A stretch of DNA of 64,000 nt from NCBI RefSeq assembly GCF_015694725.1, contig NZ_JADQDQ010000001.1, forward strand, positions 124,001-188,000. The letters are read 5' to 3'. Below, piece by piece: positions 1-9,029 of this stretch (positions are counted from its first letter, which is position 1; every line of letters starts with the position of its first letter). Made by a program: the position numbers and the translations under genes. Source of the stretch: Hymenobacter jeongseonensis. Lineage in GTDB: Bacteria > Bacteroidota > Bacteroidia > Cytophagales > Hymenobacteraceae. Under the pieces are notes generated by a model that worked only from the letters and a program-made list of their open reading frames with translations, was not told where the DNA came from and did not search any database.

Positions 1-81
1 TTCTTCGTGGTCTGCCTGCCGCTGGTGCTGCTCATCAAGCGCGTAAAGGTTATCGGCAAGATTAGCCTGGACGCCCACTAG
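1..81 (+). CDS. C-terminal end of an integral membrane protein, possibly MFS transporter (partial)
   Basis: Only the last 26 codons are present, in frame from base 1 to the TAG stop. They read as a hydrophobic helix followed by a basic stretch (LVLLIKRVK) and a short polar tail. That is how the last transmembrane helix of many MFS drug transporters ends on the cytoplasmic side, but the fragment is too short to prove the family. A strong hairpin terminator follows 27 bp later. Confidence 0.5.
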   Translation, partial: FFVVCLPLVLLIKRVKVIGKISLDAH

Positions 82-107
82 ACAACGTCCTGTCTCAACA
101 AGCACGC

Positions 108-143
108 AAAAGGCCCCGGCAGAACATTCTGCCGGGGCCTTTT
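108..143. terminator. Bidirectional rho-independent terminator
   Basis: Near-perfect inverted repeat AAAAGGCCCCGGCAGAA / TTCTGCCGGGGCCTTTT with a 2-base loop, A-tract on one side and T-tract on the other. It lies between convergent genes: the membrane protein ending at 81 and the lipoprotein gene ending at 163 on the minus strand, so it can serve both. Confidence 0.9.
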
Positions 144-162
144 GCGTAGAGCTGTTCAGCGC

Positions 163-1200
163 TTACTGGTACTGAATATACAGCGGCGAGGGCGTTAGGG
201 CAATGACCTCCTCGGGCGTCATGATGTGGTGGGGCTTGGGGCGGGCATCGTACTCGTAGAACAGCTTGAAGCCGGTGTACTGCACGGGCTCGGCCACGAT
301 GTAGTCTTTGTAGGAATCCTTCTTGAGCGTGGGCTCGCCGTGCCCGTCCATGTGCATCACAATCTGCACGCGGGGGTCGAGCTTGATGTTTTTGTAGTTG
401 GTAATCATTTTCCGCGTGAAGCGGTGCACGGTCAGGACTTTGGGCGGGAGCTTGTTTTCGCTCACGATGCGGGCCAGGAAGTTCACGGTGAAGTTCACGT
501 CCTTGGCGTCGAGGGTCCCGATTTTCTGGTTGGGGCGCACGCCGGGCATGGTGGAGAGCGAAAACTCGGGGTCGATGCCCAGGTGAACGATGGGGTCTTT
601 GAGGTACTGCTCCAGCTTGGGCAGTTCGGCGGCCAGCGTGCTATGGCCGGGCTGCACGTCCAGAAACAGAATGCAGTTGTGCTCCTTGGCCCAGCTAAGC
701 ACCTCTTCGATGGTGGCTTTGGAGTTCATCAGGCGCCACTTGCCGTCTTTGCCGGGCGTGCCCTGGGCCGTGATGGTGACGTTGTGCAACGCGGCCTGCA
801 CGCCCCGGCTGGGGTCGGCGGCACGCCACTCGGCCAGCACCTTCTCAAACTTGCGGAACATCTGCTCCTTGGGCTCGCGGCCCAAAATGCCCATGCCCTT
901 CGAGCGGATGTTGCCATAGAAAGCCACGATGCGCTTGCCCGGCAGGATGGCGCCCGGCAGCTGCCCGCTTTTCTTCATGATGGAGTCGGCCAGCAACGAA
1001 TCGCGGCGGATGACCTGCATCCGGATTTGGGCCGAGTCAATGGGCGCGGGCGTGGCGGGGGCGGTGCTGCCGTCGGCAGCGAGGCCGGCGGCGGGCTCGC
1101 CCTCGGCAGGACGGGTTTGGCAGGCGGGCAAGCTCGCGGCAGCCAGCAGGCTTAGCGAAGCAGCCACTACAACGTGGCGCGGCAGGAGGGAAAACAACAC
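163..1200 (-). CDS. Putative lipoprotein of unknown function, TIM-barrel-like
   Basis: 345 aa. The N-terminus has a hydrophobic signal segment ending in a lipobox-like LPAC (Cys27), so an envelope lipoprotein is likely. After a Pro/Ala-rich linker of about 30 residues comes one conserved-looking domain with alternating strands and helices (IVAFYGN, CILFLDVQPGHS, HLGIDPEFS, VLTVHRF, VQIVMHMDGHG). The order of acidic, His and Gly-rich strand ends recalls a TIM-barrel hydrolase, but I recognise no specific family and assign no activity. It is monocistronic, between a terminator and a 198 bp spacer. Confidence 0.7.
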   Translation of the reverse strand: MLFSLLPRHVVVAASLSLLAAASLPACQTRPAEGEPAAGLAADGSTAPATPAPIDSAQIRMQVIRRDSLLADSIMKKSGQLPGAILPGKRIVAFYGNIRSKGMGILGREPKEQMFRKFEKVLAEWRAADPSRGVQAALHNVTITAQGTPGKDGKWRLMNSKATIEEVLSWAKEHNCILFLDVQPGHSTLAAELPKLEQYLKDPIVHLGIDPEFSLSTMPGVRPNQKIGTLDAKDVNFTVNFLARIVSENKLPPKVLTVHRFTRKMITNYKNIKLDPRVQIVMHMDGHGEPTLKKDSYKDYIVAEPVQYTGFKLFYEYDARPKPHHIMTPEEVIALTPSPLYIQYQ

Positions 1201-1398
1201 GGAATAAATCTGAATAAGAAGGGGAATACTACCCGCAAGTTAACCCCTTTTGAGCGGTTGTTGTCGAGGCTAACGCAGAAAGGCCCCGCCCAGTGGCGGA
1301 GCTTTTCGAGCGGTTTCTCCAGGCAGCGGGCCGCAAAGTGCCGGGAGCCGTAGCTCCGGACCTGCAACAAGCCGCTGTTTATTTTTTGCAACAAATGC

Positions 1399-2766
1399 CT
1401 ATTTAGCAAACTCCACGGGCACCGTGAAGGTGACGGAGACGGCCTTACCGTCTTGCTGACCAGGCACAAAACGCGGCAATTTTTCTACGGCTGCCACCGT
1501 CGCCGCATCGTACGCAGGAGCTAAGCCCTTAACAATTTTAGCCTGTTGTACCTGCCCTTCGCTGTTCACGATAAAGGAAACAAATACCCGCCCCTGCTTC
1601 CGGTCAGCCGACGCCACTGACGGATAAGCCAGGTTGCTTTTAATGGCATCTATAATGGCCCTATTGCCGCCCCCACCGGGAAGTTGAGGCATCTTTTCGA
1701 CGTAAGTGTAAACCTTACCAGGACCGGGATTTTCCTGCCCAAGCAGTTCTGGTGGGGGCGGAGGCGCGATATCCGGCGCAGGGGGCGGCGGCGGTGGGGG
1801 TGGAGGTGTCGCGTCCATGACGGTGGGCGGCGGGGGCGGAGGCATGTCGGGCACAAGTAGATTTCGCTCGCAGGCAACGGTGACGAAGGACACTGCCAGC
1901 AGCGGCAGCGCGAACCACTGTTTCCAGCGGCGAATGGGAGAATTTTGGTGTATCATGGCTATGCGACGTAAGGTTTGGGAATGGGAAAAGGAGTGCGCAA
2001 GCGGGATGGAGAAACCAAGACGGGTGGCTACTTGCCGGGCCAAAAGGTGAGCGTAGGAATGTGTGGGCGAAAAGGCTGGCGCCACAGCGGCGTCGTGGCG
2101 CAGCGCGGCTTCGTCGGCTAAGAATTCGTGGGTGAGGGCCAGCGCCCGGCCACTGAGGTGCACAAAGGGGTTGAACCACAGTGCCACGCGCAGCAGCTCC
2201 AGCAGCAGGCGGTCGTAGGTGTGGCCTTGTTGCACGTGAGCGAGTTCGTGGCGTAGCACTTGGCCGGCTTCGGTGACACTCAGCGGCAGGGTTTCGTCCC
2301 AAAAAACGGCTTTGCCAAAGGAGCTGGTGGCCAGCGTGCCGTGGGTGCGCACCAGCGTGTAGCCGGCGCACTGCTCGCGGGCCAAATGGCGCGTGCTCAG
2401 CCACAACCGGCCCAGCTCCCAGCCCAATTTCACCAGCATAAACACCGCGCCGCTTAGGTAAATTGCCAGCACCCAGAACGGCCAGTCTACCCCAGTGGCC
2501 TCGCCGGTTGTCTTCGCTCCTATTACCACCGAAGGCAGCAGCACCGACGCCATTCCAGCCAGCTTGCCCTGGCCTGCTACCCAGCTAGCTAGCCAACTCA
2601 GGGATAACAGCGGCAGGCCCGCCGCCAGCACCGGCCCCAGCACCAGAAACACCCGGTTGTAGACAAAGCTGCGCTCTGAGCGCAACAGCAAACGGTAGCA
2701 GAGCCACCACGCGCCCAGCAGCACCGTGCTGAGCAGCATCCAATTAAGCAGGCTGATTGGGTTCAT
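1399..2766 (-). CDS. M56 family (BlaR1-like) membrane metallopeptidase with C-terminal TonB domain
   Basis: 455 aa from the ATG at 2766; the reading frame extends 27 codons further upstream, into blaI, but the sequence from 2766 (MNPISLLNW) begins the usual first membrane helix. Several N-terminal transmembrane helices precede a zinc protease motif HELAH near residues 173-177, with NPFVH further on, as in BlaR1/MecR1. A second hydrophobic stretch, a long polyproline linker (about residues 295-335) and a TonB C-terminal domain follow. In BlaR1 systems the protease senses envelope stress or beta-lactams and triggers cleavage of BlaI. Here the TonB domain replaces the penicillin-binding sensor, so the signal is unknown. 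It overlaps the upstream blaI by 23 bp, implying co-transcription and coupling. Confidence 0.9.
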   Translation of the reverse strand: MNPISLLNWMLLSTVLLGAWWLCYRLLLRSERSFVYNRVFLVLGPVLAAGLPLLSLSWLASWVAGQGKLAGMASVLLPSVVIGAKTTGEATGVDWPFWVLAIYLSGAVFMLVKLGWELGRLWLSTRHLAREQCAGYTLVRTHGTLATSSFGKAVFWDETLPLSVTEAGQVLRHELAHVQQGHTYDRLLLELLRVALWFNPFVHLSGRALALTHEFLADEAALRHDAAVAPAFSPTHSYAHLLARQVATRLGFSIPLAHSFSHSQTLRRIAMIHQNSPIRRWKQWFALPLLAVSFVTVACERNLLVPDMPPPPPPTVMDATPPPPPPPPPAPDIAPPPPPELLGQENPGPGKVYTYVEKMPQLPGGGGNRAIIDAIKSNLAYPSVASADRKQGRVFVSFIVNSEGQVQQAKIVKGLAPAYDAATVAAVEKLPRFVPGQQDGKAVSVTFTVPVEFAK

Positions 2767-3148
2767 TGGAATCAGGGGTTTGGGGATGGGAAGCGTGGCG
2801 AAGCAGCTCGTCGAGCTGGGCGGCATCGAGGTTTTCTTCCTTGGCAAAGAAGGAAACCAGCCGGCTGAAGGAATTGCCGAAGTGGCCGCCCAGCAGCTTG
2901 CGCAGCGAGAAGCGGCGGTACTCGTCCTGGGCCACCAGCACGAAGTAGCGGTGCGTGCGCCCGAAAGCCTCGTGGTCCACGAAGCCCTTGGTTTCGAGGA
3001 TGCGGATGATGGTGGACACCGTGTTGTAGGCCGGCGCGGGGGCCGGCAGCTCGGCCAGCACGTCCTTCACGAAGGAGGGGCCAAGCCGCCAAAGCACCTG
3101 CATCACTTGTTCTTCGGCGCGGGTGAGTTCAGGGAAGGACGGGTCCAT
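2744..3148 (-). CDS. BlaI/MecI/CopY family transcriptional repressor
   Basis: 134 aa, the usual length for BlaI/MecI. The N-terminal winged helix is plain (LTRAEEQVMQVLW, then AYNTVSTIIRILETKGFV), followed by the helical dimerisation region. The family represses its own operon and is inactivated by cleavage by the partner M56 protease, whose gene overlaps this one by 23 bp. An operator-like array and a -7 element lie 35-80 bp upstream (3183-3227), so autoregulation is expected. Unlike Gram-positive homologues there is no beta-lactamase beside it, so the regulon is not evident. Confidence 0.95.
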   Translation of the reverse strand: MDPSFPELTRAEEQVMQVLWRLGPSFVKDVLAELPAPAPAYNTVSTIIRILETKGFVDHEAFGRTHRYFVLVAQDEYRRFSLRKLLGGHFGNSFSRLVSFFAKEENLDAAQLDELLRHASHPQTPDSNEPNQPA

Positions 3149-3182
3149 GGAATAGGTATCAGGAGATGATGTTAAGGTAACG

Positions 3183-3190
3183 CAAACGTA
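3183..3190 (-). promoter_or_regulatory. -7 promoter element for the blaI-M56 operon
   Basis: Read on the minus strand this is TACGTTTG, an exact match to the Bacteroidota -7 consensus TAnnTTTG, 34 bp upstream of the blaI start codon. It abuts the half-site array at 3192-3227, so a bound repressor would cover the upstream promoter region. Confidence 0.65.
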
Positions 3191-3191
3191 T

Positions 3192-3227
3192 AACTAAATT
3201 TTTAGTTTAAAAACTATTTTCTTAGTT
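3192..3227. promoter_or_regulatory. Operator-like array of four alternating AACTA/TAGTT half-sites
   Basis: AACTA at 3192-3196, TAGTT at 3203-3207, AACTA at 3212-3216 and TAGTT at 3223-3227. Orientation alternates and centre spacings are 11, 9 and 11 bp, about one helical turn each. BlaI/MecI operators are known to be TACTA/TAGTA-type dyads, so this resembles a tandem binding site for the adjacent repressor. The binding itself is inferred. Confidence 0.65.
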
Positions 3228-3381
3228 TAATTTGTGTCGGCCTGGTTTGTCCATCTCTATACCGCTATTAATTAGCCGACCACCTTATCGTTGAAAAAAA
3301 TAATTGTTTGGGTCGGCAGCCTTTTGGCGTCGGCACGGGTCTGGCCCGCACCTGCCCGACGCCCGGGCTTACCTTGCCCCC

Positions 3382-3939
3382 ATGCCGGCTCCACCCGCTG
3401 ACTTAGCCGACCTTCTTTCCCGCTGCGCCCGCCACGAGCCGGCGGCCCAACGCCAACTCTATGCTCACTTTGCCGGGCGCATGCTGGGCGTGGCGCGCCG
3501 CTACGTGCGCTCGGTGCCTGAGGCCGAAGACATTTTGCAAGACGCCTTCGTGAAGGCGTTTACGCGACTGAACGATTTCCGAGCCGAGGGGTCGTTTGAA
3601 GGCTGGCTGCGGCGCATTGTGGTCACCACGGCCCTCAACCACTGGCAAAGCGGGCAGCACCGCCGCCAGCAATTGCTGCTCGACGACGTGCCCGAGCCCT
3701 TCGCCGCCGATGCTAATGCTCTTGACCGCCTGGGCGTGGCCGAGGTGCTGGCCCTGATGGAGCAACTGCCCGACGGCTGCCGGCTCGTGCTCAACCTCTA
3801 CGCCGTGGACGGCTACACCCACAACGAAATAGCGGAACTGCTGGGCATTCAGGTCAGCACTTCGAAGGCCCAGCTCAGCAAGGCCCGCAAACAACTTCAC
3901 CTGCTGCACCAGCGGCAGACCAGCTACTTGAACTTATGA
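3382..3939 (+). CDS. ECF-type RNA polymerase sigma factor (sigma-70 family)
   Basis: 185 aa from ATG 3382, chosen because the first 26 codons of the longer frame are not sigma-like and a TACCTTG -7-like motif lies just upstream. Region 2 is clear (YVRSVPEAEDILQDAFVKAF, then FEGWLRRIV), and region 4 carries the helix-turn-helix YTHNEIAELLGIQVSTSKA. The stop codon overlaps the next start in an ATGA arrangement, so it is translationally coupled to the downstream membrane protein, the expected place for its anti-sigma partner. Target promoters are unknown. Confidence 0.93.
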   Translation: MPAPPADLADLLSRCARHEPAAQRQLYAHFAGRMLGVARRYVRSVPEAEDILQDAFVKAFTRLNDFRAEGSFEGWLRRIVVTTALNHWQSGQHRRQQLLLDDVPEPFAADANALDRLGVAEVLALMEQLPDGCRLVLNLYAVDGYTHNEIAELLGIQVSTSKAQLSKARKQLHLLHQRQTSYLNL

Positions 3940-5759
3940 TGGAAGAACCGGAAGAAAACCGCCTCGACCACTCCCTGCGCGACAAATTCGAAGATTTTGA
4001 CCTGACCCCGAGCGCGCACGTTTGGGCCGGCATTGAGCAACGCATCGGGGCGCCAGCCCCCATGCTGCGCCCGCGCCGACGGCCGTTGCCATTGCCGCTA
4101 CTGTTTGGACTCACGGCCCTGCTGGCGGGGCTGCTGGGCTGGCTGCTGCCGCGGGGAGAAACTTCTCCCGGGATAAAGCGCGCGGTCTTGGAAACGACTG
4201 TAACCACTAACTCCACCAAGGAAAAATCTGCGTTCGCAAAGCCACAAGCCCGCTCCACAGAGCCAAATACCCACAATAATGGAACGCGTACTGCTGTTCA
4301 ACGTTCATATACTGCCCAGGAAGCAGCCGCTGTTGGGGCCATGCCTAGTCGTACACGGACACGCGTGGCGGCAATGGCCCAAACGCGTGGTGCGGTGCCC
4401 CCGCAGCACCCGGATTTTACCACGCCAGCTTCTGCACCTCACATTGCAGGCCCTCTGTCACTGGCTACCGCTACCGCAGTTGGTAAAGAAGGTTCTCCCA
4501 CGCCTTCATCCGCTGCAATCGCTGGAATTGCAACAATTGCTGCGGCTTCCGCAGAAACACGGGCTGCCGGTGACACGATAAACGGCGTTCCGGCGCTCAC
4601 CGCGGAGCTCGTTCCGGCCACCTTGCGCACCTTGGCAGCCTTGGAGCGCGAAACGTTGGTTCAACTCCCCAGCATCACCACGCTGAGCCCCGGTACCCCG
4701 CCGGCCAGCAGCCGGGCCGCGCTGCTGGCCACCCTGCGCGCCGAGCGAGCCGAACTGCTGCGCCTCCAACGCCGCACCGACAGCACACTGCTGGTCTTGG
4801 GCGACATCCTACCCGCCGCTCCGCTCCTAGCCATCCGCCCCGATACGGCCGCCCGCCCACCCGAAATTGACCCTGAAAAACCCGCGGCCCGCAAGTGGAG
4901 CCTGCTGCTAACGGCCACACCCGAGCAAAATACCCTTACCCTGCAAGGCCCCGAGGGCGACAGCCTCACGGCCCTGCGCCGCAACCATGAAACCGGCCGC
5001 GCCGGCCTCAACGCCGCCTTGCTGGCCGAATACCAGCTCACGCCCCGTCTGAGCGTAGGCGGCGGCGTGGGCTACAACACCTACGGCGCCGACTTGCGCC
5101 TCACCACCAAAAACACCGAGGTACGGGTACGCTACGACTCCACCACCACCCGCACCACCAGCTTCTATACCTCCACCAACCGAACCTATTCCATCCGCAT
5201 TGTCCAGATGCCGCAGCTCTCGCCGGTGTTCAACCCCAGCGGCCAGGTCATTCGCTACGACACGGTGTACGTGCCTCGCCAGGACACGGTGTTCACTACC
5301 ACGGTCCAGCGCGACAGCATCCACGCCATCACCCGGACGGTAACGCCGCTCATCAGCAAGTACGAGACCATTACGTCCAAGCTGCTTCAGCCCAATTACC
5401 GGTTTTTCACGGTGCCGGTGCTGCTGCGCTACCGCCTCACCATGGGTTCGGGCCGCTGGTGGGCCGATGTGGCCGCCGGCGCGCAACTCCAGTTTTTCCT
5501 CGGCGGCACGCAGGTGGTGACGGAGGACGGCGAGAACTTCCGCACCGAAACCATCCGGGCCGGGGCCGGGCCGTTCCGGGCGCTCAACGTGGCTCTTTCC
5601 GGCTCGTTGGCGCTGAATTACGCCCTCACCAACCGCCTCACCGTGAGCGTGGCGCCCAGCATGCGCTGGCAGGCCCTATCCATCTATAAGCCCGAAACGG
5701 GGCTGCGCCAGCAGCCCACGGCCACCGGCCTGCAATTGGGCATCCGGTTTAAACTGTAA
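3936..5759 (+). CDS. Probable membrane anti-sigma factor fused to an outer-membrane-type beta-barrel
   Basis: 607 aa, overlapping the sigma gene by ATGA. Residues 1-45 are charged and presumably cytoplasmic; residues 50-72 form one hydrophobic helix (LFGLTALLAGLLGWLLP). A long Ala/Thr/Pro-rich region of low complexity follows, then from about residue 315 a region of alternating strands ending in a typical beta-barrel tail (GLQLGIRFKL). Similar sigma/TM/beta-barrel pairs occur in Bacteroidota. The anti-sigma role is inferred from position and topology; there is no H-x3-C-x2-C zinc motif. One chain reaching both inner and outer membrane would be unusual. Confidence 0.75.
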   Translation: MMEEPEENRLDHSLRDKFEDFDLTPSAHVWAGIEQRIGAPAPMLRPRRRPLPLPLLFGLTALLAGLLGWLLPRGETSPGIKRAVLETTVTTNSTKEKSAFAKPQARSTEPNTHNNGTRTAVQRSYTAQEAAAVGAMPSRTRTRVAAMAQTRGAVPPQHPDFTTPASAPHIAGPLSLATATAVGKEGSPTPSSAAIAGIATIAAASAETRAAGDTINGVPALTAELVPATLRTLAALERETLVQLPSITTLSPGTPPASSRAALLATLRAERAELLRLQRRTDSTLLVLGDILPAAPLLAIRPDTAARPPEIDPEKPAARKWSLLLTATPEQNTLTLQGPEGDSLTALRRNHETGRAGLNAALLAEYQLTPRLSVGGGVGYNTYGADLRLTTKNTEVRVRYDSTTTRTTSFYTSTNRTYSIRIVQMPQLSPVFNPSGQVIRYDTVYVPRQDTVFTTTVQRDSIHAITRTVTPLISKYETITSKLLQPNYRFFTVPVLLRYRLTMGSGRWWADVAAGAQLQFFLGGTQVVTEDGENFRTETIRAGAGPFRALNVALSGSLALNYALTNRLTVSVAPSMRWQALSIYKPETGLRQQPTATGLQLGIRFKL

Positions 5760-5903
5760 CTAATTCCGGCTCGGCCAGCAGCCTTTTTCGCAGGGGGCTG
5801 GTCTGGCCTTCTGAAACGCGGTGCTGCGCTCCGGCCGGGGCAGTAGCAAGGTTCACGGCGCGGCCACGCTTTTGGCTTTCCTCCCTTTCTTTTCTTGTTG
5901 CTG

Positions 5904-8750
5904 ATGAAAATACTACGTTCTTGCTACCTGCTGGTATTTTTCCTGATATTGGCCGGCCTGGGGTCGGCGCGGGCGCAGTCCTTCGCCTGGGCGAAGATTG
6001 CCCGAACTCCTACCGATACGGCTTACGCGACTGCTAGTCGCCAAGTAAGTGCAACCGATGCTGACGGGAATACTTACGCCTATATCCCCTTCCGGGAAAG
6101 TCTTATAGTGGAGAGTACTGTGCTGACGGCAGCCCCAACCGGCTCCGCAGCCGTCATTAAATACGATTCGACGGGTACTGTGCTATGGATAAAACAGTTG
6201 CAGGACTTGGTAATCACGAAGATGGCGGTGGACAACAGCGCCGACGGGGTGTTCATTACCGCATTCAAAGAAGTTGCGGGCGGCGGTACTTGGGACGGCA
6301 CCGCCATTCCGGTTACTCCCAACCGCGCCTTCTACGCCAAAGCGTCGGCAGGTGGAACGCTGCAATGGACCCGTGCGCTGCCAGACCTTAATTTATACGA
6401 TGGCAGTTTTGGGGTAGTGGCCGACGATGCCGGCCGCGCCTATGTACTGGGCGTGTTGTTAAATCCTGGCACTGTTAGCGGCACAAACGCAGAGGCTGAC
6501 GACGCTTTCATACTCCAAACAAACGGCACCGGTACGACCCAATGGGTGCGCGTGCTACACGGCACTTCGTTTCTCTCACTAAGCGGCCTGCAGATGGGAC
6601 CCAAGCCCAGCGGAGGTTTTTTGATTAGTGGATTGCTTCTAAATTCGTTGTATCTGGGTGCGGGCACGGCTAACCCATTGCTTACAGTTTCCGGAGGAGG
6701 GAGTACCAATGGCTTTTTGAGCAGCTTCGACGGTACCGGCACTCATCAGTGGAGCCGAATAGTAGGCACCACAACGCAGCAAGGGCGAGGATTTGCCGCC
6801 ATCAAGAGCCTGGCCGCAGATGCCAACGGCAATGCTTACGTGACAGGCACGGGCTACCAGCCATTGCAGATTGGGAGCCTCACGCTAACTTCTGGTTACT
6901 TTCTGGCCAAGTACAATGCCGCCGGAGTTGTGGTATGGGCCCGCGGTGGGCAACCCATACCAAACTGGTACCCCAGTTATCCAGGGGAACTCTTGGTGGC
7001 AAACAACGCTGGCGTAACCGTAACAGTGAGATTATCTCCCGGTTCAATTATTGCTTCCCCTAGCCCCGCATCGTTGGTACTGGGTACCCTAGAGCTACGA
7101 GCACCTGTCACCTTCGTTCACTACACGGCTCAGGGCCTCGAACAGTGGGCCGTAGCTGATACTTGGCCGGGCCCAATCCCCACCGTCTCGGCGCAGCCGC
7201 CCTATTATCGGCCCACAAGCATGGGCTTGGATGCGCGCGGCAACGTGTACTCCGTAGGCCAAGTTGTTCGGGGTAATGGGGTCGGCCCCCCTATAGGCCC
7301 GGCGCCCACCATTCAACTGGGCAGTCAGACAACGGTGGGCCGGGGCAGCATTGTGACCCGCCTCAACGCGTATGCCAACACGCTTCGCGGGCAGGTGTAC
7401 CTAGACCAGAATGCGAACGGGCAACGCGACGCAACAGAAGGCATTTTCCCGATTCCACTCACCGGGGCTTTGGTTCAGGGCACTACCACCACCTATTTCC
7501 CGGTGGACATGACAGGCACGATGCAAGCATACGCCAGCCCCGGCAACTACTCCCTGAGTTTGGCACGGATTCCCACCTACTACACGGTAAGTCAGCCCGG
7601 CAACGGTGGCAGGTATTCGGGCACGTTCAGCGGCGTTAGCCAACTGGTAAGTGAGCAGCATTTTGGCTTGGCCCCAATCCCTAACCAAGCCGACGTGCGC
7701 ATCACGCTCACGCCTTATGGTCCGGCGCGGCCCGGCTTCACCACCCGCTACCGCGCCACGCTGGAAAACGTGGGTACTACTACAGCCAATGGCACCGTCA
7801 CGGCCACGCTTGATAGCCACGCCGAATACGTGAGCAGCACGCCCAGCGGCACCCGGGCAGGCCAGGCCATCACGTGGAATTACGCCGGACTGGCCCCTTT
7901 CAACCGGCTCGATTTCGACGTGCTGTTCAGCTTGCCCACCAATACCCCGCCGGGCACGGTGCTCACGTCCACCGCTTCCGCGCCGCTCGCCGCCGATGTT
8001 GCCCCGGCCGATAACACGACCAGCAACGTCCAAACCGTCACCGCCTCGTTTGACCCCAACGACATCACCGTGAACTACGCGCGCCTCACACCGACGCAAG
8101 TGGCCGCTGGCCAGCCGCTCGACTACACAGTGCGTTTCCAGAACATGGGAACCGACACGGCCTTCACGGTGATTGTGAAAGACACGCTCAATTTCCAAAA
8201 GCTCCGGCTCAGCACCTTGCAGTTGGTGGCCCAGTCGCACAACTGCATCTGGAGCCTGACTGGAAAAGGTGAACTCACGGTGCGCTTCCTCAATATCGGA
8301 CTCCCCCACCGCAACCAGAACGTGATTCGCTCGCAAGGATTTGTACGGTTCCGGGTGTTGCCGCAAGCCACGCTGGCAGTGGGCGAAGTCATTCCCAATC
8401 ACGCCAATATTTTCTTTGACTACAACGCCCCCGTGCGCACCAACACCGCGACCACCACGGTGTTTCTGGCCACGGCAGCCCTAGACCACCACGATGCCGC
8501 CGCTTGGAGCGCCTACCCGAATCCCGCTACCGACGCCATTACTGTGGTTACGGAACTAGCCACCGCCGGCTCCGTACGCTTAGAATTGCTCGATGCCTTG
8601 GGCCGCCTCGTGCGCCAGCAAACCCTGAAGGCCCCGGCCGGCGCCCTGCGCCAAACGCTGGACTTGCACGGCCTAGCCCCAGGCCTGTACGTGCTGCGCA
8701 TCACGCCGCCCACGGGCCCAGCCAGCAGCAGCCAAGTAGTGCGCGAATAG
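5904..8750 (+). CDS. Secreted repeat protein with T9SS type A sorting domain
   Basis: 948 aa. ATG 5904 is chosen over the upstream TTG because it begins a normal signal peptide (MKILRSCYLLVFF to ARAQ). Residues about 30-490 hold propeller-like repeats of the SBBP type (GNAYVTG, GNVYSVGQV, GRAYVLGV). An SdrD B-like segment follows (YLDQNANGQRDATEG), then DUF11/CARDB-like domains (DPNDITVN, FFDYNAPVRTNT). The end is a Por-type sorting domain (YPNPATDAITV to GLYVLRI). Known T9SS cargo with this tail is exported through the outer membrane and anchored or released after cleavage. Its binding target is not evident. Confidence 0.9.
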   Translation: MKILRSCYLLVFFLILAGLGSARAQSFAWAKIARTPTDTAYATASRQVSATDADGNTYAYIPFRESLIVESTVLTAAPTGSAAVIKYDSTGTVLWIKQLQDLVITKMAVDNSADGVFITAFKEVAGGGTWDGTAIPVTPNRAFYAKASAGGTLQWTRALPDLNLYDGSFGVVADDAGRAYVLGVLLNPGTVSGTNAEADDAFILQTNGTGTTQWVRVLHGTSFLSLSGLQMGPKPSGGFLISGLLLNSLYLGAGTANPLLTVSGGGSTNGFLSSFDGTGTHQWSRIVGTTTQQGRGFAAIKSLAADANGNAYVTGTGYQPLQIGSLTLTSGYFLAKYNAAGVVVWARGGQPIPNWYPSYPGELLVANNAGVTVTVRLSPGSIIASPSPASLVLGTLELRAPVTFVHYTAQGLEQWAVADTWPGPIPTVSAQPPYYRPTSMGLDARGNVYSVGQVVRGNGVGPPIGPAPTIQLGSQTTVGRGSIVTRLNAYANTLRGQVYLDQNANGQRDATEGIFPIPLTGALVQGTTTTYFPVDMTGTMQAYASPGNYSLSLARIPTYYTVSQPGNGGRYSGTFSGVSQLVSEQHFGLAPIPNQADVRITLTPYGPARPGFTTRYRATLENVGTTTANGTVTATLDSHAEYVSSTPSGTRAGQAITWNYAGLAPFNRLDFDVLFSLPTNTPPGTVLTSTASAPLAADVAPADNTTSNVQTVTASFDPNDITVNYARLTPTQVAAGQPLDYTVRFQNMGTDTAFTVIVKDTLNFQKLRLSTLQLVAQSHNCIWSLTGKGELTVRFLNIGLPHRNQNVIRSQGFVRFRVLPQATLAVGEVIPNHANIFFDYNAPVRTNTATTTVFLATAALDHHDAAAWSAYPNPATDAITVVTELATAGSVRLELLDALGRLVRQQTLKAPAGALRQTLDLHGLAPGLYVLRITPPTGPASSSQVVRE

Positions 8751-8772
8751 CCCCCAACACCTTCTGCCCAAG

Positions 8773-8812
8773 AGTCGGGCCATCCTGTATCAAGGATGGC
8801 CCGACTTTTTTT
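8773..8812 (+). terminator. Rho-independent terminator
   Basis: Fourteen-base-pair perfect stem AGTCGGGCCATCCT / AGGATGGCCCGACT with a 6-base loop, followed by a run of T. It lies 22 bp after the T9SS cargo gene. Confidence 0.93.
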
Positions 8813-9029
8813 GCGTTTGAGAGTCCCGGCGTTTGGTCGATTTTAGGAGCCCGCTGATGGGTGCATTACAGCCCTTGGTCGGCACAGTGGGCGGGGCCCC
8901 GGGCCGGGTCCGGTACGCTCCAACTGGTTTGGCACGGTTTTGTAATACATCTTTTCATCGGCCCAATAGCCGGGCATTTGGCCCGGTAGCGACGGGCCGA
9001 TTTCTTTCACTCCTCCAACCATTTTGGTT

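Noticed and set aside
226..1155. 309-codon plus-strand frame
   Set aside because: Shadow of the lipoprotein gene 163-1200; Val/Gly/His-rich reverse-frame composition.
1270..1310. Terminator-like hairpin GCCCCGCC/GGCGGAGC
   Set aside because: Short stem with a mismatch; position between two minus-strand genes is plausible but evidence is weak.
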